A program made the position numbers and the translations under genes. Shown here one piece after another: positions 48,018 to 57,837 of a DNA stretch of 64,000 nt. The notes under the pieces were generated by a model, which saw nothing but the letters and a program-made list of their open reading frames with translations, was not told the origin of the DNA and searched no databases. The DNA comes from Lottia gigantea. Its lineage: Eukaryota > Mollusca > Gastropoda > Lottiidae. The DNA is taken from the NCBI RefSeq assembly GCF_000327385.1, contig NW_008708943.1, positions 1,924,407 to 1,988,406 on the forward strand, given 5' to 3'. The first letter of the stretch is position 1. The number at the start of each line of letters is the position of its first letter.

Positions 48018-49325
48018 TTAGATAAACTCCACTGCCACCTTGTTGGGTTTAGGTAAGGAAGATATACGACCTATATGACGGAATAAGGACGGAAATATCA
48101 TATAAGCGGGTAATTTAGAATTTTGTATAAAATTTGCCAAAGCGAAATCAGCTTTCATTTTCTGTCCAAAGGCATTGTGGTACATGCTATCGCTCAGCTC
48201 GTCTAAAATAGAAGAATGGTATAACATGGCGACAGTACAACAGTTTGGAGAAGGCAACACTTGGTATGTAAATGGTAAAAATCGACGGAATTCTAAAATA
48301 TTTTGACGTCCAATAGCACAACAAGAACAAACAGTAAAAATAAATCCTATGGTAAAAAATAGATATGTATTAAACTTTTTGAAAGTTTTGAATAATCCGA
48401 GTATCAAATAACAAAGGAATGTAAAAATAGTGGAACCTACGATACCAGTCGAACACAATTCAATCAAACGATCGAGTTCGTACGCATATCCAGTCCATTT
48501 CTCGGGATAATAGAGTTTTAATGCTGCCCATGGCATATTAATGTTGTGTTGAAATCGATATTTGAAGATATGATCTAAAATAAGTAAAAAGTCGTCTCTA
48601 GCTACAGCATCATCTTCAAGAACCAGGACATATTTAGATTTCCTCGTTTTAGCCACTTTTAAACAAAAACTATAATCAATAGTCTCTTTAATATAACCTT
48701 TGTCTTTTGAAACATAATTTCGGAATGTCAGATTTGTATCAGGAATTGGGACGTCTGCAACGTGAGGTCGAGATCCTCCAAAACGTTCCACGTAAGGGAG
48801 GTAACTGCGGAGGTAATTTGCTTCTTCGAAATTACTTGGATCCTTATCCACGTTACAAACAAACGTAAAAATGGAGGTCCTTTCTTGGTCCTTGACAATT
48901 TTATCCATCTTCCACGTTGATTGCAGTAGGTATCCGAGATCTTTTTGTTTCTTCTTTCTACTCATTGTTATTATAGCCACCACCATGTCAAGGTCGTTGC
49001 CATGGTTATATAAAACGTTGTCATACCAACGAAGTGAAGATTTTGGGTCAAGAGATTTGAAATATTCCTTAGCTCCATTCACCCTTAAAAAATTTTGCTC
49101 TGTGGCTAATTTATCAAAGTTTGTTTTTCGATTCCTGATTTTGAAATAGGCACTCCATGGGACGTTCCAGTAGAAAAGTGGAAGAATGACACAAAATTGC
49201 ACTATGAAGAGGATCACAAGCTTCGTAATATCCTTTGAAAATCGTTTTGTCAGCAGAAACATTAGTCGGATGGCTTTTTTGGGTGTCCGTCTTGGTTTCA
49301 GTATCTCGTTACGATTAACATCCAT
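48018..49325 (-). CDS. PGAP4: PGAP4 (TMEM246)-like Golgi GPI-GalNAc transferase, copy A
   Basis: PGAP4 adds a GalNAc side chain to GPI anchors in the Golgi (family knowledge). One coding exon, 435 residues. The N-terminus is short and basic, followed by a membrane anchor at about residues 35-53 (KLVILFIVQFCVILPLFYW). The GT-A-like domain has YVLVLEDDAV with the EDD metal-binding motif at 237-239. LKLYYPEK follows. A membrane hairpin is inserted at about 294-337, a hallmark of PGAP4. Then come GRQNILEFRRF, the SPNCCTVAMLYH block (human has QCCTPAML) and the terminal FRHIGRISSL. The ATG at 49323-49325 is the first in frame. Copies B (56200-56546) and C (61980-63272) lie nearby; similarity to C ends about ten bases after the stop. 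Copy A keeps the conserved CC pair that C has lost, so it is the better candidate for the ancestral gene. Confidence 0.9.
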   Translation of the reverse strand: MDVNRNEILKPRRTPKKAIRLMFLLTKRFSKDITKLVILFIVQFCVILPLFYWNVPWSAYFKIRNRKTNFDKLATEQNFLRVNGAKEYFKSLDPKSSLRWYDNVLYNHGNDLDMVVAIITMSRKKKQKDLGYLLQSTWKMDKIVKDQERTSIFTFVCNVDKDPSNFEEANYLRSYLPYVERFGGSRPHVADVPIPDTNLTFRNYVSKDKGYIKETIDYSFCLKVAKTRKSKYVLVLEDDAVARDDFLLILDHIFKYRFQHNINMPWAALKLYYPEKWTGYAYELDRLIELCSTGIVGSTIFTFLCYLILGLFKTFKKFNTYLFFTIGFIFTVCSCCAIGRQNILEFRRFLPFTYQVLPSPNCCTVAMLYHSSILDELSDSMYHNAFGQKMKADFALANFIQNSKLPAYMIFPSLFRHIGRISSLPKPNKVAVEFI

Positions 49326-49665
49326 GTTGTCATAGCCTATATCTATAGCCTAAAGTTTGTCACGAACCACTATATCCACCCAGTTTAAAAATCATATCGA
49401 GAGGTTTGATCATATCCTACGGTCGTTCATGACCTGGCCTCTGACCTACATAGATTAGACTAAATATCAACGCCAACAATATCGTTATCTATAGGCCCTT
49501 ATATTTTTTTTATCAATCTGAAATAGAAAAGGGTTTGATGTTATAATAATCTTATGAAAAGTTTGAAGTGCAAATTTGTTATTTATGATAATCAAAAATT
49601 AAAAGTGATTATTTGTATAAATTATAAAATTCTAATTTTAAAACAGCATCCATTTTTACCTAGAG

Positions 49666-49700
49666 ATATCGTCACCTCAGGTCTATAATGTTCTATCTCC
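49666..49700 (+). repeat. Left terminal inverted repeat of the F-box/DUF7869 element
   Basis: Begins ATATCGTCACCTCAGGTC and ends GTTCTATCTCC; 34 of 35 positions match the complement of 53597-53631. Confidence 0.85.
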
Positions 49701-50371
49701 GTTCTTGTTGTTTTTGAGAAAATCAAATTTGAAACTTTGACAACCATATAAATGCCATATTAAGTGAAGGAATATATCAAAATTAACATGTTGTGAAAAA
49801 TCATTCATTTATTTTTACTTTAATAAAACTCATTTTGACAAAAAGTTTACAAATTTCTCATATTTTTGTTTTACAAAAACGGACAATGGAGGAATTGGGA
49901 TATAGAACGATATGGAATTAGTAGCAGAAGACAATCTCATATTGGCACCCGTTCCATATCCCACATTTCCTAGCTTTAAACATAGATCGATTAATTAATC
50001 GAAAAAAATCGAAAAAAATCGAAAAAAAATGGAATTAAAATAAAATGAATAATATTTGAAGACATTTTCTTATATGTTGTAATAAAAGCTGACCATTGTA
50101 TATATGGAAACCAAATTTTGATAATATGTCGACCGACGATATTCCAGTAATTTTAATATGTAACAATCAATAAAAATCAATATAATCGGAGGGAATTTGA
50201 CTGTTTTACCTTTTTGATGCTTTTGACATTTAAATAAAGGCTTTATCGTGTAATATAATTCATATTAATTATTAGCGTCTATGCCAAGAGTAAGTCTGTA
50301 GTAATCACAGTCAGAAAGTGGCATAAATGGCATCATACTTTTCAAATCGTTGATTTTTTCTTTCGAGTATG

Positions 50372-52351
50372 TCATGTTTTTTTCCAATACCGAGGGATTC
50401 GGAATGGTTTTTTTCTAGAAATAGTATGGGTTTTCAATTCTTCAGAAAAACAAAATTTGTAATCACACTGCATATGTCGGGAAGAATCAATTCTCAAATA
50501 ATTTAGTTTACAAAATGGAATATTAAATTTAAATCGTTGTGAAACCTTTTGGAAATCAAAGAATTGAGATTTTTTCATTTGTATAACTTTCATGTGTTTT
50601 GGTCGAACTTTAAGTAAGACTCTGACAAGGGATATTGGGCTATAAATTTCGGCTACTCCTAGTGCTTTTTCAATGTGACTGTGAACATTGTCTACTTCTT
50701 GTATAGAAGAATGTCCAGGTGTTCCAAATTTATGTTCAATGATGAGACCTGAATGTCTCTCGACAAATTTTGTCAGTGCTGTTACCATTATGGAATTTTT
50801 GTTTTGAGGAACACACGCGTCAGACCACAAAATCAGATGATTAATATTTGGAATATCTTCGCACACTTTTTGTAATATAACACACAAAGCACTTGCAATT
50901 TCATTAGCCCCCCTACCCATCATATTATCTGTCCATATTGCATTATAAGCCACTTTGTTATAAGAACAATGTGCTGTTAAATTAAAAACCGAAAGCTTTC
51001 TTTTATAAAAGAAATTTGAAACTGAAGCTCGCGGACACGTCATGACATTTTGCATATCAAAGCGCACAACTACAGAATTATCTTTTCTGTTTCTATCCGT
51101 GTCCCTTTCTATTTTTGTTTCTTGCTTTAAGTTCAAATGATCACGTAATGTTTGAGCATTAATTTCATTAACGTTTGGTTGGGAGGTTAATATTATGTAT
51201 TTTTCACACGTGTCACACTTGTCTTTTTTCGGGACATGGAATCCAATGTTAAATTCCAAATTAAAAATATCTCGATAAACATATAATTTTAAGGGTTTTA
51301 TTTCATTTCTATTGCAGTTATCAACATATAGATTGTACATTTTTTGTACAGTGAGCCCGGGCTCTAAATACTGTCTCTTGGAATTTGCCCTACAATAATG
51401 TGAGGGAATAGTAGGAAATGATTTAATATGGTTACGAATTATTTCCTTTTGGGGTTCAGTATTGATAATATTTTTACAACTATGTGCACCACGCTTATCA
51501 CTGTATCTGATATTTCCTCTTTCATCTTTTTCATGAAAAGTTTGGATTCGTGTCTGGCTTATATCCAGAGTATCTAAGTAAAACTGTTTGCACACACGTA
51601 TATTTTCATCACTTTTTTTCAAATGATATTTATATGTAAACTGCTTTCTACTAGTAAATTCAGTATTAGGCAATCTAGTTCTTGCCTTACGTTCTTTACT
51701 TGTAGTTTGGTTATAGAAAATCTTTTTCTGGGAGTCGTTAAGAGTCCAAAACTCCGTGTAGATTTGTAGACAACCATCTTATGAGAAATGTTCACAACAT
51801 TTGAATCTACATGTATGATTTGTGTCATATTTCAGTGATCTTTTTCGCTGTAGGTTTCCGTTTGAGTCCGTATATTCTTTTCCTGATTGTCGTCTCCTTT
51901 TTCGTACATTTTTTGCCCATTCTGCTTGGTTTTTCTTCCGTTTTCGAGAAGGTCTAGATTCAGCATTTGCTGTTTCGGGAATTTTAGCATTTTTATCACT
52001 ATCTATTATGGTTGAGATATTACTTTCGTGAATTTTAGCATTTTTATCATTATCTATTATGGTTGTGATATTACTTTCGTGATCTATTATAACATTTGCT
52101 GTACTGAGTTCAGTGTCGGGAATTACGTATATTTCGTCCAAAGTTATTTCAAAAGATTCATCATTAGATATATTTTGAGCTGCTGGTAAGATTTCATTGA
52201 TATTATTATTTTGGTAAGAAAGGGGTATGTTAATGGCTGGTTCTACAGATTCAAAATGATCAGACGAGGAATCATATTCACTACAATCATTGTCAATATC
52301 AAGGAAATCCAAAACTTCGAGGGCATTCTTAACTCCAAATTTTGTCTCCAT
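50372..52351 (-). pseudogene. DUF7869-like protein (putative RNase H-fold/DDE transposase), interrupted by one in-frame stop
   Basis: A frame of about 660 codons, open except for a single TAA at 51779-51781; the frame is the same on both sides of it. The N-terminal part (52351-51782) is acidic, then has a basic block (SRKRKKNQAEWAKNVRKRRR) and a cysteine motif (CRFKCCEHFS). This layout is familiar from many uncharacterised invertebrate proteins of the DUF7869 group. The C-terminal part (51778-50372) has KKDKCDTCEKY, then VVVRFDMQNVMTCPRA, FYKRKLSVFNLTAHC, GRGANEIASAL, LILWSDACVPQNKNS and GHSSIQEVDNVHSHIEKA. The spaced D, D and E residues suggest an RNase H-fold catalytic triad (inference). 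A strong acceptor (TTTTTTGTCCTCAG) ends at 52363, just before the chosen ATG. A 51-bp in-frame duplication lies near 51978-52080. It may be a recently disabled transposase; a sequencing error is also possible. Confidence 0.75.
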
Positions 52352-53064
52352 ACTTGTCAATTCTGAGGACAAAAAATCGACAGTTCTTGTACTTTAGTTC
52401 AATTAACACAAAAAATTCTCTTACAGTTATATATCTAGGGATATTTAATATGCAGCATGTAAGTGTATCATAAGTATGATTTAAGAGTTGAACACATTGT
52501 TCCAGGCTAATTGGAATTCCAGAAATATCGAGTGTCTTAATAGATTTTAGATGTTTGCAACTTTCAATTATTGTATCTATTTTAACATCACAAAACGATA
52601 TGTACAGTTGAACAAGTTTCGAACAACATTTTAAAACATGAAACTCTGAATTGTGTAAATTAGGTGTTTCAGACAGATCCAAAAATTCAAGATTAGGCAG
52701 ATATTTAAGGAAAGAAGTTGTTGATAAAACGGATCCTGAAAGGTTTAACCACGTTAGTTCTGCGGATTGACAAAGTCCTTTAGTAAAATAATAATCTACG
52801 TCGGCCAATTCACATAAGTATTTAGCCCGGCCACAATCAAAAGTTTTGAATTTATAAGCTTTAGAAAAAATATATTCTAAATCCTCTTCTAAGAGTTCAA
52901 GTGTAAAGTCAAATATAAATTCTTGCCAAAGAATTGAAGTTGTCGAAATTATATGATTAAACCTTCTGCAAACTCTGTTTACAACTAAAATTAATTCAGG
53001 AAGTCTTAAATGTGAAAATATGTGTATTAGGGGCAAGTCCGGGAGATTTTCTAGTTGATTCAAT
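52329..53064 (-). CDS. F-box / leucine-rich-repeat protein, internal-to-terminal exon inside the transposon
   Basis: An open frame entered through a splice acceptor (TTTCAATTTTCAG, exon start 53064) and ending in TAA at 52329-52331, about 245 codons. The beginning is an F-box: LENLPDLPLIHIFSHLRLPE, then LVVNRVCRRFNHI and a W at the usual place. Leucine-rich repeats follow (LTWLNLSGS, LEFLDLSET, LVQLYISFCD, IKTLDISGI), like the FBXL class of SCF ubiquitin-ligase adaptors. There is no ATG anywhere in this frame, so an upstream exon must supply the start; I did not find it in 53065-53600. The end overlaps the start of the DUF7869 frame by 23 bases on the same strand in another frame. It could be a captured host gene or a genuine element gene. 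Confidence 0.7.
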
Positions 53065-53596
53065 CTGAAAATTGAAAGAAAACCTACTATTAAACATCTA
53101 TTTTTCTGATATAGATAAATAGAAATAACATGTATTGTAAAAGTCAATATCTGGTTAGAGCTATACTGTTCTATATCCAAAAAAATTTTGCCTTGTAGTT
53201 ATAGTCATCAAATTAATTATAATGCTTTAAAAATCAATTTTATTTACTAGCTTATAATGGTTTTTGAAGTTATAAAATCACCAAACATACTTTACATCCA
53301 TTGAAATTTAGCCAAAATCTTTTTAAAATCACACCATGTGGAATTTTGTCAAGGCAAGGAAAAGAGAGAGAACTGTTAGTTGATTTGACGTCACGTGATA
53401 AGAATGGTACGTACTGATTGGTTTCTGGACATAGAACACTATGGAAATAAGTTTAATACCAATAATGGATATAAACCATACTAATATAGCCTGTATTTCT
53501 GTATGAACAGCCTTACACACAATTACAATTTTATCAGGAGATAGAACTTTCCAAGCTCATTTTAACGGTACCAATAACTCATGTTTTTCAAAAAGT

Positions 53597-53631
53597 GGAG
53601 ATAGAACCTTATAGACCTGAGGTGACGATAT
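53597..53631 (-). repeat. Right terminal inverted repeat of the F-box/DUF7869 element
   Basis: Minus-strand reading starts ATATCGTCACCTCAGGTC; matches 49666-49700 at 34 of 35 positions. Confidence 0.85.
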
Positions 53632-54779
53632 ATTAAATTAAATTAATTTAGCTATAAGCTGAAAACACAATTCAGGAATTAAATTCAATGTCGGTTGTTG
53701 TGGTGGAATGACAATTTTGGGTAGAAAAAATGACATCATTACAGTCTATCTTCAGATTTAAATATCTGAATCGTGTTCGCACTTTTAACCGAACATTTCA
53801 TAGTTGGCACTATGACCATTTCCTATAATCAGGCCTATATAAGAGGTTGACTTATCTCAAATTTATAATATTTATAAAAGTGGTATCCGGGTTAAACAAC
53901 TCAAATCGATTGACCTCAAATTTTGAAGATGTGGCATGTGAAGTACATATCCTTAGTAGGCCAACCGATGTATGAAACCGATAATACAATCCTAACAAAA
54001 GTGCCCTCATTGCACACTGCATGGCGTTACCCGCCTTCATTGGCCATATGTGCTGAAAAGTAGGACGTAAAAGTCCATCCATTACATTTCATTTTTGTGT
54101 ACGCAAATATGATTTTAATTTCACTTTTGTTTCCTTGATGTACGTACCCTTCAACCTATCCTAGATTTATTTGTCGAATTTATTACATAAACAGGATGTT
54201 TATGAGGTAAATTCACGGTTCAGATCATTTCACAAAGTCAAGCTGTCTTCATCTTATACCTTAACTCAGTAGGCACATATATTTTGATTGGCCGTATTCG
54301 CTAACGAAAACTTCCGTAATACAAGAAATGTGCCTAATAGTGTCAAGGTAGAAGACGATGTTCTTAATATCTTAACATTGTGAAGAATGAGGATGTATCT
54401 ATACATGTGAAATATACCCCAAGTTCAACCCCCAGTCCTATTTATAACATGGTTGCATGCTATAGAACGATCCGTGCCCTTTTAAGCTATACCGAACCAT
54501 GCTCAATGTATAACCCCGGGACAAGGCCCATTTCAACATACATCACTCCACATCACGTATCTTGTATAATATACTCAATACTGCACGTTGAAAAATTAGT
54601 TATTTGATCACCTTTTTAAATGTCGGCGAGTAATCAATAAATCAATATCTTGGTCCTTTGACCTCGCTGTCCGTCATGAATGGTCATCAACAGTTATGTT
54701 ATATACATCGATGAATTTCACCTGGTTGACCTGGTTGATCTGTTTTGTGTAGGCCTTGTTTAAAGTGAATAATTATGTT
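53632..54779. other. Non-coding spacer with one dispersed repeat
   Basis: No gene recognised. It contains the inverted copy of the GGAGTTTTAYGTCCT repeat at 54022-54090 and otherwise unique-looking AT-rich DNA. Confidence 0.5.
54022..54090 (-). repeat. Dispersed repeat, 'GGAGTTTTAYGTCCT' family, copy 3
   Basis: On the minus strand: GAAATGTAATGGATGGACTT, TTACGTCCTACTTTTC, then GGCCAATGAAGGCGGG, matching 11388-11455 and 28852-28915. Confidence 0.55.
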
Positions 54780-55300
54780 TATTTTATTCACCAGTTGACA
54801 TACGTAGAGTTCTTGGAAATCTAAGGGTATTATCGCTTGTGGGCTGTAGGAATTTTCAACTCACATTGTAAATCAATAGAAATTCAAATGCTTGAACAGT
54901 GTATACGACACAATAGTTAAGATCGTAAAGGGATCATTGAATACATTATGGCCTATCTTAACCCAGTTTAGGTTTATACGTTTATGCATTTAAATACAGT
55001 CTAAGGCGTATAGCAGGTTGTATTGATGAGAGAAGCAAAACAGGGCGTTTCCCACACTACATATTATAATACTATCAATTAACATGAAATATGAAAGTAG
55101 GTAGCCGAAACTGAAAAATGTAGAAAAAAAAATATATGCATAAACTTACCTGGACTTTCGTGTTAACCCGGAAACCATAGACCTACATATTTCATTTCTC
55201 TATTCAAATATTGTATACAATCTATTTTATACCTTGTCCATGGTTACCTACACGTCTTGATAATAGAGACATTCATGGTAGGAATCTCGTGATTATCAAG
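54780..55300 (+). repeat. Left arm of a large imperfect inverted repeat
   Basis: Blocks here recur in reverse order and orientation at 57355-57760: TTATTCACCAGTTGAC at the outer edge, GGGCGTTTCCCAC, CATGAAATATGAAAGTAGGT, CTTACCTGGACTTTCGTGTTA, and the inner block TTATACCTTGTCCATGGTTA through CGTCTTGATAATAGAGACAT. The best-matching part is 55020-55300; some intervening stretches do not align. Confidence 0.75.
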
Positions 55301-55433
55301 TCCGACTGAGACTGGATGGTCGTTAGACAATAGACAGCCGATATATAATAGAGACAAGGGGCTTTGTTATTTACATTATTATTTAATACAGTAGGCAAGC
55401 CTACGATACAAACGACAATCTTATTAAACATAC

Positions 55434-56125
55434 CTGTCTTTAGATAACAATTTAATATACTAATAAACCACTTCATTAAGCTCTTTTATTGGGTGTTACA
55501 GAAGCACTGGTCTAGGTCACAAGTAGAAAACAACAACTTTTGTCTAAGGCAGAATGAAGTCAAAACATTAAAAAAAAACTTAAACCAGTGATTGTTGTTC
55601 GGTTATATCAGCATCAGCGCTTCAACCTTATTACATCTCTGAAATAAAAAAGAAATATCGAACAAAAAAACAATCATTATTCAATCAAAAAACACTTCCA
55701 TACGTTTAACAACATCTAAAATTTCATTTCATACCAAATTTTGCAATCATTAGTAAATATAATAAAGGCCTAAAGTTGCCAGAGGGTCATGAATTTCTAT
55801 CATTCTCAAATTCATTGTAGACACCTGTAAAAGGTTCTTATTTTATCGCTTGGTAATTCTTTATCAGAAACATGTATAGAGTGTAGACTCATATTGCTCT
55901 TACTCTTACAAAAGAGAACCCCTTTTAAGCCTTATGCCAAACCAAACAGTCAAAAGTCACAGGCCTATGTTTTATGAGATAAATTTCTTTATTATCGAAA
56001 TCTGTACAAATTTCTGAACATTCCATAGATGAGCCTTCCAAAATCCAAATGGATGGTTAGATTAAACACCTTAAAAGTTATTAAAGGAAGGTAATTATCA
56101 GTGAAACCCGAGACAACCGGCACCA
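55434..56125 (-). pseudogene. Reversed copy of the MEMO1 3' end and flank
   Basis: On the minus strand this stretch follows 44345-45113: a piece of the last MEMO1 exon around GCCGGTTGTC and TTTCACTGATAATTACCT, then the 3' flank with CATCCATTTGGATTTTGGAA, GTAAGAGTAAGAGCAATATG, ATTCATGACCCTCT and TAATAAACCACTTC-type blocks in order, to the position where the Harbinger-like MITE sits in the original. It has many substitutions and small gaps. It contains only the last few codons of MEMO1, so it is not functional. Confidence 0.9.
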
Positions 56126-56199
56126 TAGTAATTATACATGTCTTTATTTTTAATTACTCTTACAAAGTACAAGGTTACCAGGGGTGTTATGAGTTATGA

Positions 56200-56546
56200 G
56201 TGGATCCTTATCCACGTTACAAACAAACGTAAAAATGGAGGTCCTTTCTTGGTCCTTGACAATTTTATCCATCTTCCATGTTGATTGCAGTAGGTATCCG
56301 AGATCTTTTTGTTTCTTCTTTCTACTCATTGTTATTATAGCAACCACCATGTCAAGGTCGTTGTCATGGTTATATAAAACGTTGTCATACCAACGAAGTG
56401 AAGAATTTGGGTCCAGAGTTTTGAAATATTTCTTAGCTTCATTCACCCTGAGAAAATTTTGCTCTGTGGCTTATTTATCAAAGTTTTCTTGGGTGTCCGT
56501 CATGGTTCAGTATCTCGTTACGATTAATATCCATGTTATCATAGCC
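56200..56546 (-). pseudogene. PGAP4: PGAP4-like copy B, truncated and internally deleted
   Basis: From the start (ATGGATATTAATCGTAACGA, near 56533) the sequence follows copy A to the codons for the PRRTP region. It then jumps to the AACTTTGATAAA region, losing the membrane anchor and the segment after it. A stop interrupts the reading just after that junction. It continues open as NEAKKYFKTLDPNSSLRWYD to CNVDKD, where similarity ends. The 3' two thirds, including the catalytic EDD motif, are absent. It is adjacent to the reversed MEMO1 3' copy and within the inverted-repeat arms. Confidence 0.9.
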
Positions 56547-57354
56547 TATATCCAGCTGATTTATCAATTTCTTGGATTTAGTTATTTGTTGACTACATTT
56601 CTGTGATTTTTATTGTTACTTTACTAATCGTTATTCTTGTTCGACATTATTGCTTGTTCAATGGCCTTAAAACATATGCTGTAGTCTGGAAAGTTCACCA
56701 ACAAGAGAGTTTCCTCCCTTAGTCTTATATCTCTCATATTCGGGGAAAAATCATGAATATCAAATTTGGTGGTGACCCACGGAAAATTACGTTCAAATGT
56801 GTTCTTGCTTTTATTTCATAGAATTAATCATTTAACATCTTGGGTTGATCTATGCTATTGTGATCTATTTAAAAGGCCAGCTAAAGTTACCCATAAAATA
56901 GAAGTCAGGCCAAACCAAGACGATATTGGGGTCTATAATGATTAGTAGTCTAATATATATGTAGCTCTTTAACCCAATTCTGTGGGAAGACGAGCGTATT
57001 ATATCGTCCAATCACGGCGAATTTTAAAATCGCTTAAAAATCCGCTCGTGTCGATGTCTATTATTCTTTACACATGGAGAATTTTGAGGTGACATTTCTG
57101 GAGTTTTTTTTTTCCAGATACCCTAGAGTTTTAATTTCTTGTTCACAAATTGTAGGCTTAAAAGCATCGCGGTTGAAAGCCAACAGGCTAAAAGTATCAA
57201 TAGGCTCCAAAGCCATGGTTTGAGATCTCGTTGCCACGCTCGGAGCTGTTCACAGTTCTAGTGTTATTGTTCTTGCGCTTGACCGAGTAACCACTGACTT
57301 GAAACTGGTCGACTTTTTATTATTGAATCTTACGATCATCCAGTCTCACCCATG
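56547..57354. other. Interior of the inverted repeat without recognised genes
   Basis: I see no gene or match to other parts of the window here. Confidence 0.4.
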
Positions 57355-57760
57355 CTTGATAACATACACGAGATTCCTATCTGGAATGTCTCTATTATCA
57401 AGACGTGTAGGTAAACATGGACAAGGTATAAAATAGATTGTAAATAATATATGGAGAATACAGAAATGCAGATATATAGTTCTCGGATTAACACGAAAGA
57501 CAACCCAGGTAGCCTAAATTTAAGCATATTTTTTACACTTTTCAGTTTCGTCCATCTACTTTCATATTTTCCTGATAGTTTTACCTGTTTAGGTGGGAAC
57601 GCCCTAGTTTGCTTCTAATTTTATTCAAACACACGGACTAAAATAGACAAGCTAACGCGCTGGCCCAGATTTTAAATTTTAAATCCCACGATACTATACC
57701 ATGCACGAAAAGTATTTCATTTTCATGAAGTCTTTTGTCAACTAGTGAATAACTCGGTTG
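57355..57760 (-). repeat. Right arm of the large imperfect inverted repeat
   Basis: Reverse-complement counterpart of 54780-55300; see the blocks listed there. The best-matching part is 57360-57625 (ATTATCAAGACGTGTAGGTA, GTATAAAATAGATTG, TTAACACGAAAG, CTACTTTCATATTTTC). Confidence 0.75.
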
Positions 57761-57837
57761 AATATAAACATATTGATTCTTTGTAAGACATAACAGAAGT
57801 AGCATTAAGAACACAAGATATCAGTGGCGGCGCCAAT

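Larger units (their letters stand above)
49666..53631 (-). mobile_element. TIR-bounded DNA transposon carrying F-box/LRR and DUF7869-like genes
   Basis: Two 35-bp terminal inverted repeats differing at one position bound this 3,966-bp block: 49666-49700 begins ATATCGTCACCTCAGGTC, and 53597-53631 gives the same sequence on the minus strand. Subterminal copies of the motif GTTCTATNTCC, in either orientation, occur near both ends (about 49898, 49951, 53168, 53427 and 53537), as expected for transposase binding sites. ATAT at both edges may be the target duplication or part of the repeat; because ATAT is its own complement this cannot be decided. Inside, both coding regions lie on the minus strand: an F-box/LRR exon and a DUF7869-like gene. 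No capsid, polymerase or reverse transcriptase is seen. The element sits about 340 bases upstream of PGAP4 copy A. Confidence 0.8.

Noticed and set aside
48871-49149. Plus-strand frame also seen at 56196-56606 and, inverted, at 62141-62419
   Set aside because: It recurs only because it is the antisense of the three PGAP4-like copies; conservation belongs to the sense frame.
52352-52372. Upstream start for the DUF7869-like protein
   Set aside because: The codon at 52370-52372 is TTG within the polypyrimidine/acceptor region; the first ATG is at 52351.
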